This document shows, in pieces, positions 1 to 5,064 of a stretch of DNA of 40,740 bases (position 1 is the stretch's first letter; every line of letters begins with the position of its first letter). The notes under the pieces are model-generated. The model did no database searches and was not told where the DNA came from. It saw nothing but the letters and a program-made list of their open reading frames with translations. The DNA comes from a virus, in IMG/VR virus record IMGVR_UViG_3300000234_000011, positions 1-40,740 of that record. One strand, written 5' to 3'. The translations under genes were made by a program, and so were the position numbers.

Positions 1-72
1 AATAGCAAATCATCTGCCTCATCTTCCATTGTTTTTGCTTTTTTACCTTTTGTTGTTTTTACTGGTTCTTCT
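1..72. repeat. Terminal direct repeat, left copy (circular contig overlap)
   Basis: These 72 bases are identical to the last 72 bases of the window. The gene crossing the edge continues seamlessly across the junction and reaches a TAA stop just beyond it. The simplest reading is an assembly overlap of a circular or circularly permuted genome; a true short terminal repeat is less likely because the edge cuts a coding region. Confidence 0.9.
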
Positions 73-695
73 TGTTTCGCCTCTTCCGCTTCTTTTTCTT
101 CTTCTTGTCTATTGCGTGGATTTTCCAGTGTTATGTTTTCAAGGTCCGCTTTTAATACATCAATAAATTTTTTTGTCACTCGTACATCAATATCTTCGCC
201 TTTCGTGTTTACTCATTTTTTCTTTTCGATAAGTTTTGCCATTTCATCTTTGCCATACTTTCGTCCGCATTTCTCGTCGTTGATTTGCATAAATACTGAC
301 TTCTGTCCTTTCTTGTTTGTGTATACACTTATCATCATTTTATTGATTGTCCCTGTATATCAAACAATCGTGTTTACAATACTTCTTCCAATCATAGTAA
401 ATGGCACTTGTACGATGTATCTTTCGTCTGTACCTTCGTCATCATCTAGTACAATTTCGCATACTTCGTACTTTTCGCCGTCTTCTTTTTCTTTCTCAAC
501 AATCTTTACTTCCCTAACTAGTCACGCAACGTCTCTGCTTTCCTGTGTATACGCTCGTTTGTCGTCTTGCATTTCCCAAATCTGGAAATACGGATTTCCT
601 GCTAGTCTTTTTTCTTTCATATCTCCGAGTTTCCCCTCGTTTTTGAGATTGAAAAATAAAACTTTCTTGTTACTCGTCTGCTTGTTGAATCCCAT
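1..695 (-). CDS. SSB-like single-stranded DNA-binding protein (crosses window edge)
   Basis: The gene starts at ATG 695 (MGFNKQ...) and reads through three TGA glycine codons. It runs off position 1 and, by circular closure, ends at TAA 40665-40667, giving about 231 residues. The N-terminal two thirds is a mixed beta-rich domain. The tail is a charged E/K/Q linker followed by an acidic end, MEDEADDLLF. An acidic tail ending in a hydrophobic residue and Phe is typical of ssDNA-binding proteins that recruit replication partners through it (E. coli SSB, T7 gp2.5). No family signature was recognised in the core, so the call rests on the tail, size and early position. TTTTATTTT lies about 20 bases upstream of the start. 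Confidence 0.5.
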
Positions 696-725
696 TGTAT
701 ATATATTTACCAAAATAAAACATTT

Positions 726-944
726 TTAATCTCCTCCAATAATATCTGTGTACATCACACTAAATGCTCTCTGTCGGTTCGCTTCTGTATATTTATTTCA
801 CAAGTATTTCTCCACCTCCTCTTCGTTCAAGTCATAGAACTCTTGTTTTGTTATTCCCTCGTATCTTTTGTATTCCATACTTCCACCATACGTTCCTTTA
901 ATAATTTTCTTTTTTACTATTCGTTCTCCCATAATACGATACAT
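726..944 (-). CDS. Hypothetical protein, 72 aa
   Basis: A small early gene read from ATG 944 with one internal TGA glycine, ending in TAA 726-728. The product is highly charged (MYRIMGERIVKKKIIKGTYG...) with an EEEVEKYL stretch suggesting a helix. No family was recognised. It lies between the HTH_39-like gene and the SSB-like gene in the same orientation. An inner ATG at 932 is an alternative start. GGAGGAG occurs in its last codons, but the next gene starts about 30 bases further on, so that stretch is probably coding rather than a ribosome site. Confidence 0.6.
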
Positions 945-950
945 AAAGAA

Positions 951-1166
951 TTAAACCAATCTATACTCAATATGCCTTTGTCTGTAGAATGTAGGGTGTT
1001 TGACGCTCTTTTCTCTCATTTCTATTACATATCCAAGTTTCCTCATTCTATGGAACACTGCCCCATACCTATACACGCCAAGTTTCGTAAATGTGACAAT
1101 ACTTATCCGCTTTCCTCTTCTCTTTTCCATGTACTCCGTGATGTACTCTTGCTGTGTTTGTTTCAT
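951..1166 (-). CDS. Winged-helix/HTH protein (HTH_39-like)
   Basis: A 71-residue product from ATG 1166 to TAA 951-953. It begins with a helix (KQTQQEYITEYMEKR), followed by SIVTFTKLGVYRYGAVFHRMRKLGYVIE. This matches the layout of the small phage HTH_39-type domain, in which a recognition helix precedes an RKLGY-I turn and a beta wing. It is probably a DNA-binding regulator of the early arm. It contains no TGA codons. It lies just downstream of a second HTH gene behind promoter 1434-1461, so the two are probably co-transcribed. The fold call is from pattern only. Confidence 0.6.
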   Translation of the reverse strand: MKQTQQEYITEYMEKRRGKRISIVTFTKLGVYRYGAVFHRMRKLGYVIEMREKSVKHPTFYRQRHIEYRLV

Positions 1167-1182
1167 ATCGTAAGATAAGAAT

Positions 1183-1401
1183 CTAAAATATATTTTTCCT
1201 GTGTCTGATTTCGTCCAATCGCCTTTGTGTCGTTTTCGCTTCTGATTCCAAGAATGCTTCTAATTTCTTTTGCGTGGTTTCCTTTAACCACTTTACGCCA
1301 CCTTCTCTATTCCGTTTTACTATAGCCGACTGTGTCACTCATAGCATTTTTGCTGTCCTTGTCCCTCCGTACTTCTGGATAATCTCTTGTAATATCGTCA
1401 T
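1183..1401 (-). CDS. Cro/CI-type helix-turn-helix regulator, 72 aa
   Basis: ATG 1401 to TAG 1183-1185. The first 35 residues, MTILQEIIQKYGGTRTAKML-G-VTQSAIVKRNREGG, form a clear HTH: 'GGTRTAKMLGV' as the first helix and turn, 'TQSAIVKRN' as the recognition helix. The glycine in the turn is encoded by TGA. The C-terminal half is a basic amphipathic helix. It resembles Cro-like repressors in size and arrangement. It is the first gene after promoter 1434-1461, which suggests a regulator of the leftward arm; its target is unknown. Confidence 0.7.
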
Positions 1402-1433
1402 TGTTCTGCTTGTGTATGAATTAAAGTACAAGG

Positions 1434-1461
1434 ACTATATTGTTTTTGTATCTAATTGCAA
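1434..1461 (-). promoter_or_regulatory. Leftward early promoter P1
   Basis: On the minus strand, TTGCAA (1456-1461) is followed by a 16-base spacer and TATAGT (1434-1439). The spacer begins TTAGA as in two other leftward promoters (3696-3723, 4130-4157). It sits in the gap before the Cro-like gene and would drive it and the genes downstream. The 16-base spacing and sigma70-like hexamers are seen directly; activity is inferred. Confidence 0.75.
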
Positions 1462-1468
1462 GAGATTT

Positions 1469-1699
1469 TTATGCTTTTTGTACAAGTTCCAAATCTTCTT
1501 CACTTCGTCCCTCGTCTTCTGCTATTTTTTCAAAGTATTCAAATCCTTTGTCGCTAACTCTTATTGCCCCTACTTTGAATATAAAATAGTTCGAATAAGA
1601 GCATTTTGTCCTGTAGGGTCTATTGCTCACAATGTCCCCAATTTCAAACTTACTTGTAACTGTCTTTTTAACTGTTACGTTTACTTGTGCTTTTATCAT
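1469..1699 (-). CDS. Hypothetical protein, 76 aa
   Basis: ATG 1699 to TAA 1469-1471, without TGA codons. The product starts with a beta-like stretch (MIKAQVNVTVKKTVTSKFEIGDIVSN) and ends in an acidic helix (FEYFEKIAEDEGRSEEDLELVQKA). The EIGDIVSN segment resembles the start of small SH3-like barrels, but this is not enough for a family call. GTTTTATTTT lies about 20 bases before the start, as for many genes here. Confidence 0.65.
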   Translation of the reverse strand: MIKAQVNVTVKKTVTSKFEIGDIVSNRPYRTKCSYSNYFIFKVGAIRVSDKGFEYFEKIAEDEGRSEEDLELVQKA

Positions 1700-1727
1700 G
1701 ATATATAAGTATAAAAAATAAAACAGT

Positions 1728-1892
1728 CTATGAATTAAAAAGAAGAATAACTCAACCTACTACTATTCCTATAAGTCAAATAATAACTAATGGAGGAAAA
1801 ACAACCGCCATAATACAAGTAAGAAAACTTCACAAAAGAACTTTTAATCCTACATCTACATAATCTGTTTCTTTATACATTCCCATATACAT
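1728..1892 (-). CDS. Small membrane protein, 54 aa
   Basis: ATG 1892 (or 1886/1880) to TAG 1728-1730, with three TGA glycines. The product is MYMGMYKETDYVDVGLKVL followed by a continuous hydrophobic stretch of about 35 residues with GxxxG-like spacings (VVFPPLVIIGLIGIVVGGVILLF). This predicts one or two membrane helices. Function is unknown; early-arm membrane peptides in phages often act in host takeover or exclusion, but nothing here proves that. Confidence 0.55.
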
Positions 1893-1932
1893 AATAAATT
1901 CCTAAGCTATGCAACCAATTCACAGGGGGAGT

Positions 1933-1957
1933 TTGAGGGGGTCCTTTACCCCCTCAA
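1933..1957 (-). terminator. Hairpin between small leftward genes, possible terminator
   Basis: A perfect 9-bp inverted repeat, TTGAGGGGG / CCCCCTCAA, with a 7-base loop, directly after the stop of the 45-aa gene. There is no strong T-run on either side, so it may attenuate or stabilise mRNA rather than terminate. Confidence 0.45.
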
Positions 1958-1962
1958 TCGGT

Positions 1963-2100
1963 TTATTTTCCAAATTCCTGGTCGACGTATTCCTTGACCA
2001 AAATCCAAATATGCTGATATAACGAAGTAAAACCAAGGGAAAATACTATCCCTCGGTAATGGTCCGCAAATCGTCCTAATATATAATTGATGTTTTGCAT
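1963..2100 (-). CDS. Hypothetical protein, 45 aa
   Basis: ATG 2100 to TAA 1963-1965. The product MQNINYILGRFADHYRGIVF... contains a central hydrophobic part (GIVFSLGFTSLYQHIWILV) that could be a membrane or amphipathic helix. It contains no TGA. TTTATTTAAT lies 18-25 bases upstream of the ATG, as seen for other genes. It lies between a cloverleaf-forming RNA element and a strong hairpin. No family was recognised. Confidence 0.45.
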   Translation of the reverse strand: MQNINYILGRFADHYRGIVFSLGFTSLYQHIWILVKEYVDQEFGK

Positions 2101-2128
2101 GTGCTTTTGTGTATTATTAAATAAATCG

Positions 2129-2225
2129 GGAGGACGAAGGACTTGCACCTTCTAGCATATAGCTTTGTCTTGCTTAACAAGCCCAACAACATATATGCTG
2201 ACTATCGCCTTGCGGGCTTTCCTCC
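2129..2225 (-). ncRNA. Cloverleaf-forming RNA element in the leftward transcript
   Basis: On the minus strand the 97 nt fold into a four-way junction. The closing stem is GGAGGA / TCCTCC. The arms are GCC-CGCAA-GGC, a long arm AGCATATA / TATATGCT with an inner CTTG / CAAG stem, and a 5-bp arm GAAGG-TGCAAGT-CCTTC. The last arm has tRNA T-arm dimensions (5 bp, 7-nt loop) and sits next to the closing stem as in tRNA. However, the loop is not TTCRANY, the D-arm is minimal, there is no recognisable anticodon arm and no CCA. It may be a decayed or tRNA-mimicking element. It lies between two small genes. Confidence 0.4.
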
Positions 2226-2232
2226 ACACGTA

Positions 2233-2388
2233 CTAAATAGTACGCTCAAATACTCGGGGGAACTCTTGCAATCAAAGGGCTTTTATTATTCCTTTGGCTG
2301 TGTTTCTCGCTGTTCGCTTGTCGTCTGCGAACGTGTCGACAATTACCCGTTTTCCTCTCTCCAATACTTTTATTTTGTATACAAACAT
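2233..2388 (-). CDS. Hypothetical protein, 51 aa
   Basis: ATG 2388 to TAG 2233-2235 with one TGA glycine. The product (MFVYKIKVLERGKRVIVDTFADDKRTARNTAKG...) reads as a beta hairpin followed by a basic helix and a short tail. It begins two bases after the stop of the 200-aa gene, so it is probably translated from the same message. No family was recognised. Confidence 0.55.
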
Positions 2389-2390
2389 TT

Positions 2391-2993
2391 TTATTTTGTT
2401 TTTAATAAATAAAGCGTTTTTTTTGTTTGTCGTAGTGCGTATCTGTCAAAACTCGTCAATCGTAGTTGCTGGCGAAATCTCAAATAGTCCATTTGGCAAC
2501 GCCTTCCCTTACTAGTCAAGACACTTTCCTTGTTTTCTCTTATTACTACTTTATATCCTCCACATACTGTGATTGTATGCAATATATATTTCTGCTTTTC
2601 AAGTCCTGCGTTTTCTGCCTTGTATGCTTTATATTTTCCGTATTTTATTTCTCTTGTTCGGCTTTCAAACGGTATATACAATGTTGCGTCTGCGTCGTTG
2701 TAGCTGTTCTTGCCGTAGGTTTTACCTGTTCGGAATGGTAGCCCTTCTTTGACTACTTCCGCCTCACTCTCGCCAGATGTTACGCCGAAGTTTGTTTTTT
2801 TGAGACCTTTCAAACGGGGAATCAATAAACGTTGCAATCCTGTCATCTGCATGCCTCCAACGTCACGCATTAAAACTTGTCCGCCTTCAGATGAAAAAAA
2901 ATTGATGTAGCGTATTTTATAGTATTGGTTTTCGTTTCCTATGTTTCGCCTCTTATATGCTCCCGTGTCTTGTCGTGGTTTTTGTACTTGCAT
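2391..2993 (-). CDS. Hypothetical protein, 200 aa
   Basis: ATG 2993 to TAA 2391-2393, with no TGA codons at all. The product is basic (MQVQKPRQDTGAYKRRNIGN...), with a central region FRTGKTYGKNSYNDADATLYIPFESRTREIK and a very Lys/Arg/Gln-rich C-terminal third (SKGRRCQMDYLRFRQQLRL...). No domain was recognised. Its charge would suit nucleic-acid binding, which is only inference. It is the longest gene of this early cluster, downstream of the ArdC-like gene. Confidence 0.65.
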   Translation of the reverse strand: MQVQKPRQDTGAYKRRNIGNENQYYKIRYINFFSSEGGQVLMRDVGGMQMTGLQRLLIPRLKGLKKTNFGVTSGESEAEVVKEGLPFRTGKTYGKNSYNDADATLYIPFESRTREIKYGKYKAYKAENAGLEKQKYILHTITVCGGYKVVIRENKESVLTSKGRRCQMDYLRFRQQLRLTSFDRYALRQTKKTLYLLKTK

Positions 2994-3011
2994 AGTGTTT
3001 GATGTTATACA

Positions 3012-3218
3012 TTAAAACGTCACGTTTACTTGTCGTCCGTATCTTGCAATCTCTTCTGGCATTGTCTCGTTGGGATACAATGCTTCGTACATTCTTTGCA
3101 CGTTTTCAAATTTTTTGTATTCGTTCTTTATCATTTCTACATCTTCCAAATCGTCGAAAGTGTGGTATCGTTCCATAAATATTTTGCCATCTTCTGTTAA
3201 AAATACATTTCCGACCAT
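3012..3218 (-). CDS. Hypothetical protein, 68 aa
   Basis: ATG 3218 to TAA 3012-3014. The product is acidic in the middle (MVGNVFLTEDGKIFMERYHTFDDLEDVEMIKNEYKKFENVQRMYEALYPNE...) and probably helical. No family was recognised. The upstream hairpin with T-run at 3228-3257 contains the TTTTATC element found 16 bases before this start, so transcription entering the gene may be attenuated. Confidence 0.6.
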   Translation of the reverse strand: MVGNVFLTEDGKIFMERYHTFDDLEDVEMIKNEYKKFENVQRMYEALYPNETMPEEIARYGRQVNVTF

Positions 3219-3227
3219 TGCCCCAAA

Positions 3228-3257
3228 AAAAAGAGATAAAAGGGGGATTGCTCCCCC
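3228..3257 (-). terminator. Rho-independent terminator or attenuator after the ArdC-like gene
   Basis: Minus strand GGGGG-AGCAAT-CCCCC followed by TTTTATCTCTTTTTTTT. It lies 5-6 bases after the ArdC-like stop codon. The T-tract overlaps the TTTTATC element that precedes the next gene, so the hairpin probably only partly blocks read-through. Confidence 0.7.
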
Positions 3258-3262
3258 ATATA

Positions 3263-3640
3263 TTACGCTTCTACTTCTGTGCTGTTGATTTCTTCTGTCT
3301 GTGATTTTGCAAATACTGCAACCAATCTAAACCCTTTTACGATTTCTTCTTTTGTGTCTTTGTCTTTCTCTACTCTAGGCGTAAATATCCATTTTGCTTT
3401 TTCTCCTTTCTTTACTGCACGTCCAGCGTTCAACCATTGGTGGAATCCTCCGAAAACGTCAACGTCTGCCCCTTGTCTCATTAAAAAGATTGTATTCGTC
3501 AAAGAATAAAAACCCTTCTCGCTGATTGTTGGCATACCTGCACAAACTTCAAGTTCTTCTTGTGTAGCTGGTGCTTTGTACATTGCTGTCAATTGTTCTT
3601 TAGTCAAAGTCTTTGTAGTTGCTTGTGTTGTGTTTTCCAT
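3263..3640 (-). CDS. ArdC-like ssDNA-binding (antirestriction N-terminal domain) protein
   Basis: ATG 3640 to TAA 3263-3265; 125 residues, no TGA. Residues about 60-118 (FHQWLNAGRAVKKGEKAKWIF...KGFRLVAVFAKSQTEE) match the core of the ArdC N-terminal family, whose hallmark is a KKGEK-I/W segment followed by F-x-VxVFxxSQT. Full-length ArdC proteins carry a metallopeptidase domain after this; here it is absent, so this is a stand-alone binding domain. The family binds single-stranded DNA and can protect incoming DNA from restriction, which suits its place directly after promoter 3696-3723. Confidence 0.7.
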   Translation of the reverse strand: MENTTQATTKTLTKEQLTAMYKAPATQEELEVCAGMPTISEKGFYSLTNTIFLMRQGADVDVFGGFHQWLNAGRAVKKGEKAKWIFTPRVEKDKDTKEEIVKGFRLVAVFAKSQTEEINSTEVEA

Positions 3641-3695
3641 GGTATATATAGTATAAGGGATTAAAACAAAGTAGTGTGTCTTTTGATGTAGTAGT

Positions 3696-3723
3696 AGTAT
3701 ATTGATTTTGTTTCTAATTGCAA
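3696..3723 (-). promoter_or_regulatory. Leftward early promoter P2
   Basis: Minus strand TTGCAA (3718-3723), 16-base spacer, TATACT (3696-3701). The spacer TTAGAAACAAAATCAA is closely related to those of P1 and P3. It lies 55 bases upstream of the ArdC-like gene, which it would drive. Confidence 0.8.
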
Positions 3724-3742
3724 GGGATTTATATACTTTCTG

Positions 3743-4027
3743 CTAACTTTTTGCTATCAAATCTGTGATGATGTTTCTTTCTGCATTGTATCTTGTAACT
3801 GTTTCTTGTATCTCCTTTTCTAGGTCTGTGACAACTCCGTACATATATTTGACGTATTGATTCGCATAATATAGATTGTATTGGTTTTCCTCGTTTCTTT
3901 CATTGTAGAAAATATTTGTATATGTATTTCTTCTCTCTATATTGTATGCCAATTCTTTTTTTTCTTCTTGCAACTGGTGTTGTTTTGTTTGCAATCTGTT
4001 TCGCAATAGTTGTTGTTTTGTTGTCAT
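3743..4027 (-). CDS. Coiled-coil hypothetical protein, 94 aa
   Basis: ATG 4027 to TAG 3743-3745; no TGA. The product (MTTKQQLLRNRLQTKQHQLQEEKKELAYNIERRN...) is Gln/Glu/Lys-rich with heptad-like spacing over much of its length, predicting a coiled coil, and is Tyr/Asn-rich in the middle. An upstream in-frame ATG at 4099 would add 24 residues and is preceded by a purine-rich GAGGGAAGG, so the start is uncertain. It is the first gene after promoter 4130-4157. Function unknown. Confidence 0.55.
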   Translation of the reverse strand: MTTKQQLLRNRLQTKQHQLQEEKKELAYNIERRNTYTNIFYNERNEENQYNLYYANQYVKYMYGVVTDLEKEIQETVTRYNAERNIITDLIAKS

Positions 4028-4129
4028 TGTGTAGAGTGTTACGAGTAAAGAAGAGCGAGGAAAGAAAAGGATTTTTTTTGATTGTGGCGTCCTCCACATA
4101 GTGTTTTTCCTTCCCTCTTGGTATAATAT

Positions 4130-4157
4130 AGTATATTCTTTTATATTCTAATTGCAA
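4130..4157 (-). promoter_or_regulatory. Leftward early promoter P3
   Basis: Minus strand TTGCAA (4152-4157), 16-base spacer TTAGAATATAAAAGAA, TATACT (4130-4135). This is the outermost leftward promoter and starts the whole leftward arm from the divergent control region. Confidence 0.8.
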
Positions 4158-4514
4158 GAGAAAGTATATATATTTGATAACTAAAAGATGACAGTTTATT
4201 AAAAGTATATATAATATAAAACATTCTTTGCAGTTCGGTGGCTCACTTTTCTTTGATTTTCCGGGCATTCTTTTTGTCGGTGGCTCGCAGTTAATAGAAT
4301 TGGGGGTCGAAGAAAATCAAGAGAACCCGCCGAAGGGAAACAAAAATTCTCCTTCTGAATTTTTGCGGGATTCTCTTTAGTTTCTGAAGATATAGAGTTC
4401 CAGCGTAGCGTTCCTTAATTCCCCCAATTATAATTAACGTAGAACCAACCGCCCGAAAGAAAATCAAAGTCAATGTAATTCCGCTGTACTCTCTCATATA
4501 AAACAAAGATTTCC
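4158..4514. other. Divergent intergenic control region, no convincing gene
   Basis: This stretch separates the leftward and rightward arms. It contains two copies of TCGGTGGCTC (about 4234 and 4279), a folded element at 4321-4375 and AT-rich flanks. An 81-codon minus-strand reading frame (4291-4536) crosses it but lacks an ATG start and overlaps the folded element, so it is not called. The rightward promoter at 4515-4542 follows. Confidence 0.6.
4321..4375 (+). ncRNA. Compact folded RNA element with possible pseudoknot
   Basis: GAGAACCCGC (4321-4330) pairs with GCGGGATTCTC (4365-4375) with one bulged A. Inside, AAAAATTC (4342-4349) pairs perfectly with GAATTTTT (4357-4364), stacked directly on the first stem. 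The 7-base loop TCCTTCT is complementary to the GAAGG of the internal bulge (4332-4336), so a pseudoknot is possible. No flanking terminator is obvious. It may act as RNA or as a protein-binding DNA site. Confidence 0.4.
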
Positions 4515-4542
4515 TTGCTTTTTTATCAATAAACAATACAAT
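4515..4542 (+). promoter_or_regulatory. Rightward promoter upstream of the 76-aa gene
   Basis: TTGCTT (4515-4520), 16-base spacer, TACAAT (4537-4542). It shares the 16-base spacing of the other promoters here. A hairpin with T-tract lies between it and the first gene. Confidence 0.5.
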
Positions 4543-4572
4543 AGTCTTGCGGTGGTTGGTTTTGTCGAGATT

Positions 4573-4600
4573 GGGGGCAGTAATGCTCCCTTTTCTTTTA
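4573..4600 (+). terminator. Leader attenuator hairpin
   Basis: GGGGGCA-GTAA-TGCTCCC (one G-U pair) followed by TTTTCTTTTA. It sits in the leader between the promoter at 4515-4542 and the gene starting at 4619. Its T-tract runs into the TTTTATA element found 16 bases before that start codon. Confidence 0.55.
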
Positions 4601-4618
4601 TATCATATTCCAATCCTT

Positions 4619-4849
4619 ATGACTAGAAAATATGTTACTACCAATGATTTGCAGTATAAATTTGCACGCCCTCTCTATAAGAAAGGGTCCGTTGTTCTCG
4701 CTGAACCATTAAAAGAAAATTCCGATTTCTATAAACAAGGATACCGCTTCTTTTGCCTCTCTGGACTAGTGTGTGTCCCGTTCCTCGATACAGAACTTTC
4801 TGACACCACTTCCGACCAACAAATGGGATACGTAAACCCTTATCAATAA
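4619..4849 (+). CDS. Hypothetical protein, 76 aa
   Basis: ATG 4619 to TAA 4847-4849; no TGA codons. The product is MTRKYVTTNDLQYKFARPLYKKGSVVLAEPLK... and ends in a polar SDTTSDQQMGYVNPYQ tail. The KKGSVVLAEPLK part suggests a small beta domain. An upstream in-frame extension is possible, but the TTTTATA element 16 bases before ATG 4619 supports this start. First gene of the rightward arm; function unknown. Confidence 0.6.
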   Translation: MTRKYVTTNDLQYKFARPLYKKGSVVLAEPLKENSDFYKQGYRFFCLSGLVCVPFLDTELSDTTSDQQMGYVNPYQ

Positions 4850-4856
4850 AATTCTC

Positions 4857-4884
4857 TTGATTTTAGAGTATTTTTGTATATACT
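4857..4884 (+). promoter_or_regulatory. Rightward promoter of the structured RNA and replication genes
   Basis: TTGATT (4857-4862), 16-base spacer, TATACT (4879-4884). A start near 4891 would produce the folded RNA at 4891-5044 and, on read-through, the replisome organizer message. Confidence 0.75.
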
Positions 4885-4890
4885 AGTGTC

Positions 4891-5044
4891 AATCAAAAGG
4901 ACGTACCAAATCCTTGCGTGTACTAGTTGAAAGCCGTTGTGCAGGTGCAAAACCTCTCGGACACCTAGATATGAAACCTTCCATTGAAGGAGTACACACA
5001 AGATATGAAACCCTCGGGCTTGGTACGTCTACGAGGGTTTTTTT
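4891..5044 (+). ncRNA. Structured RNA or leader with its own promoter and terminator
   Basis: About 154 nt lie between a strong promoter and an intrinsic terminator. Pairings visible are: closing stem GACGTACCAA (4900-4909) with TTGGTACGTC (5020-5029), 10 perfect bp; GTGTACT (4918-4924) with AGTACAC (4991-4997); AGGTG with CACCT (4943-4947/4962-4966); CCTTC-CATT-GAAGG (4977-4990). AGATATGAAACC occurs twice (4967-4978, 5001-5012). The terminator AACCCTCG / CGAGGGTT plus T-run (5009-5044) carries the 3' strand of the closing stem in its loop, so the two can only coexist as a pseudoknot. It may be an attenuator for the organizer gene starting at 5065 or a stable sRNA. No known riboswitch class was recognised. 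Confidence 0.65.
5009..5044 (+). terminator. Intrinsic terminator of the structured RNA
   Basis: Stem AACCCTCG (5009-5016) / CGAGGGTT (5032-5039) and a run of T to 5044. The T-run overlaps the TTTTATA element 17 bases before the organizer start codon. Confidence 0.75.
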
Positions 5045-5064
5045 ATATGTTCCTCTGTACTAGT

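Noticed and set aside
112-729. 205-codon plus-strand reading frame over the SSB-like gene
   Set aside because: It is Ser/Phe-rich antisense sequence with no motif, while the minus-strand frame gives a coherent protein with an SSB-type tail.
4291-4536. 81-codon minus-strand frame in the control region
   Set aside because: It has no ATG, lacks the start-proximal element and overlaps a strong RNA fold; the hydrophobic composition is typical of A/T-rich chance frames.
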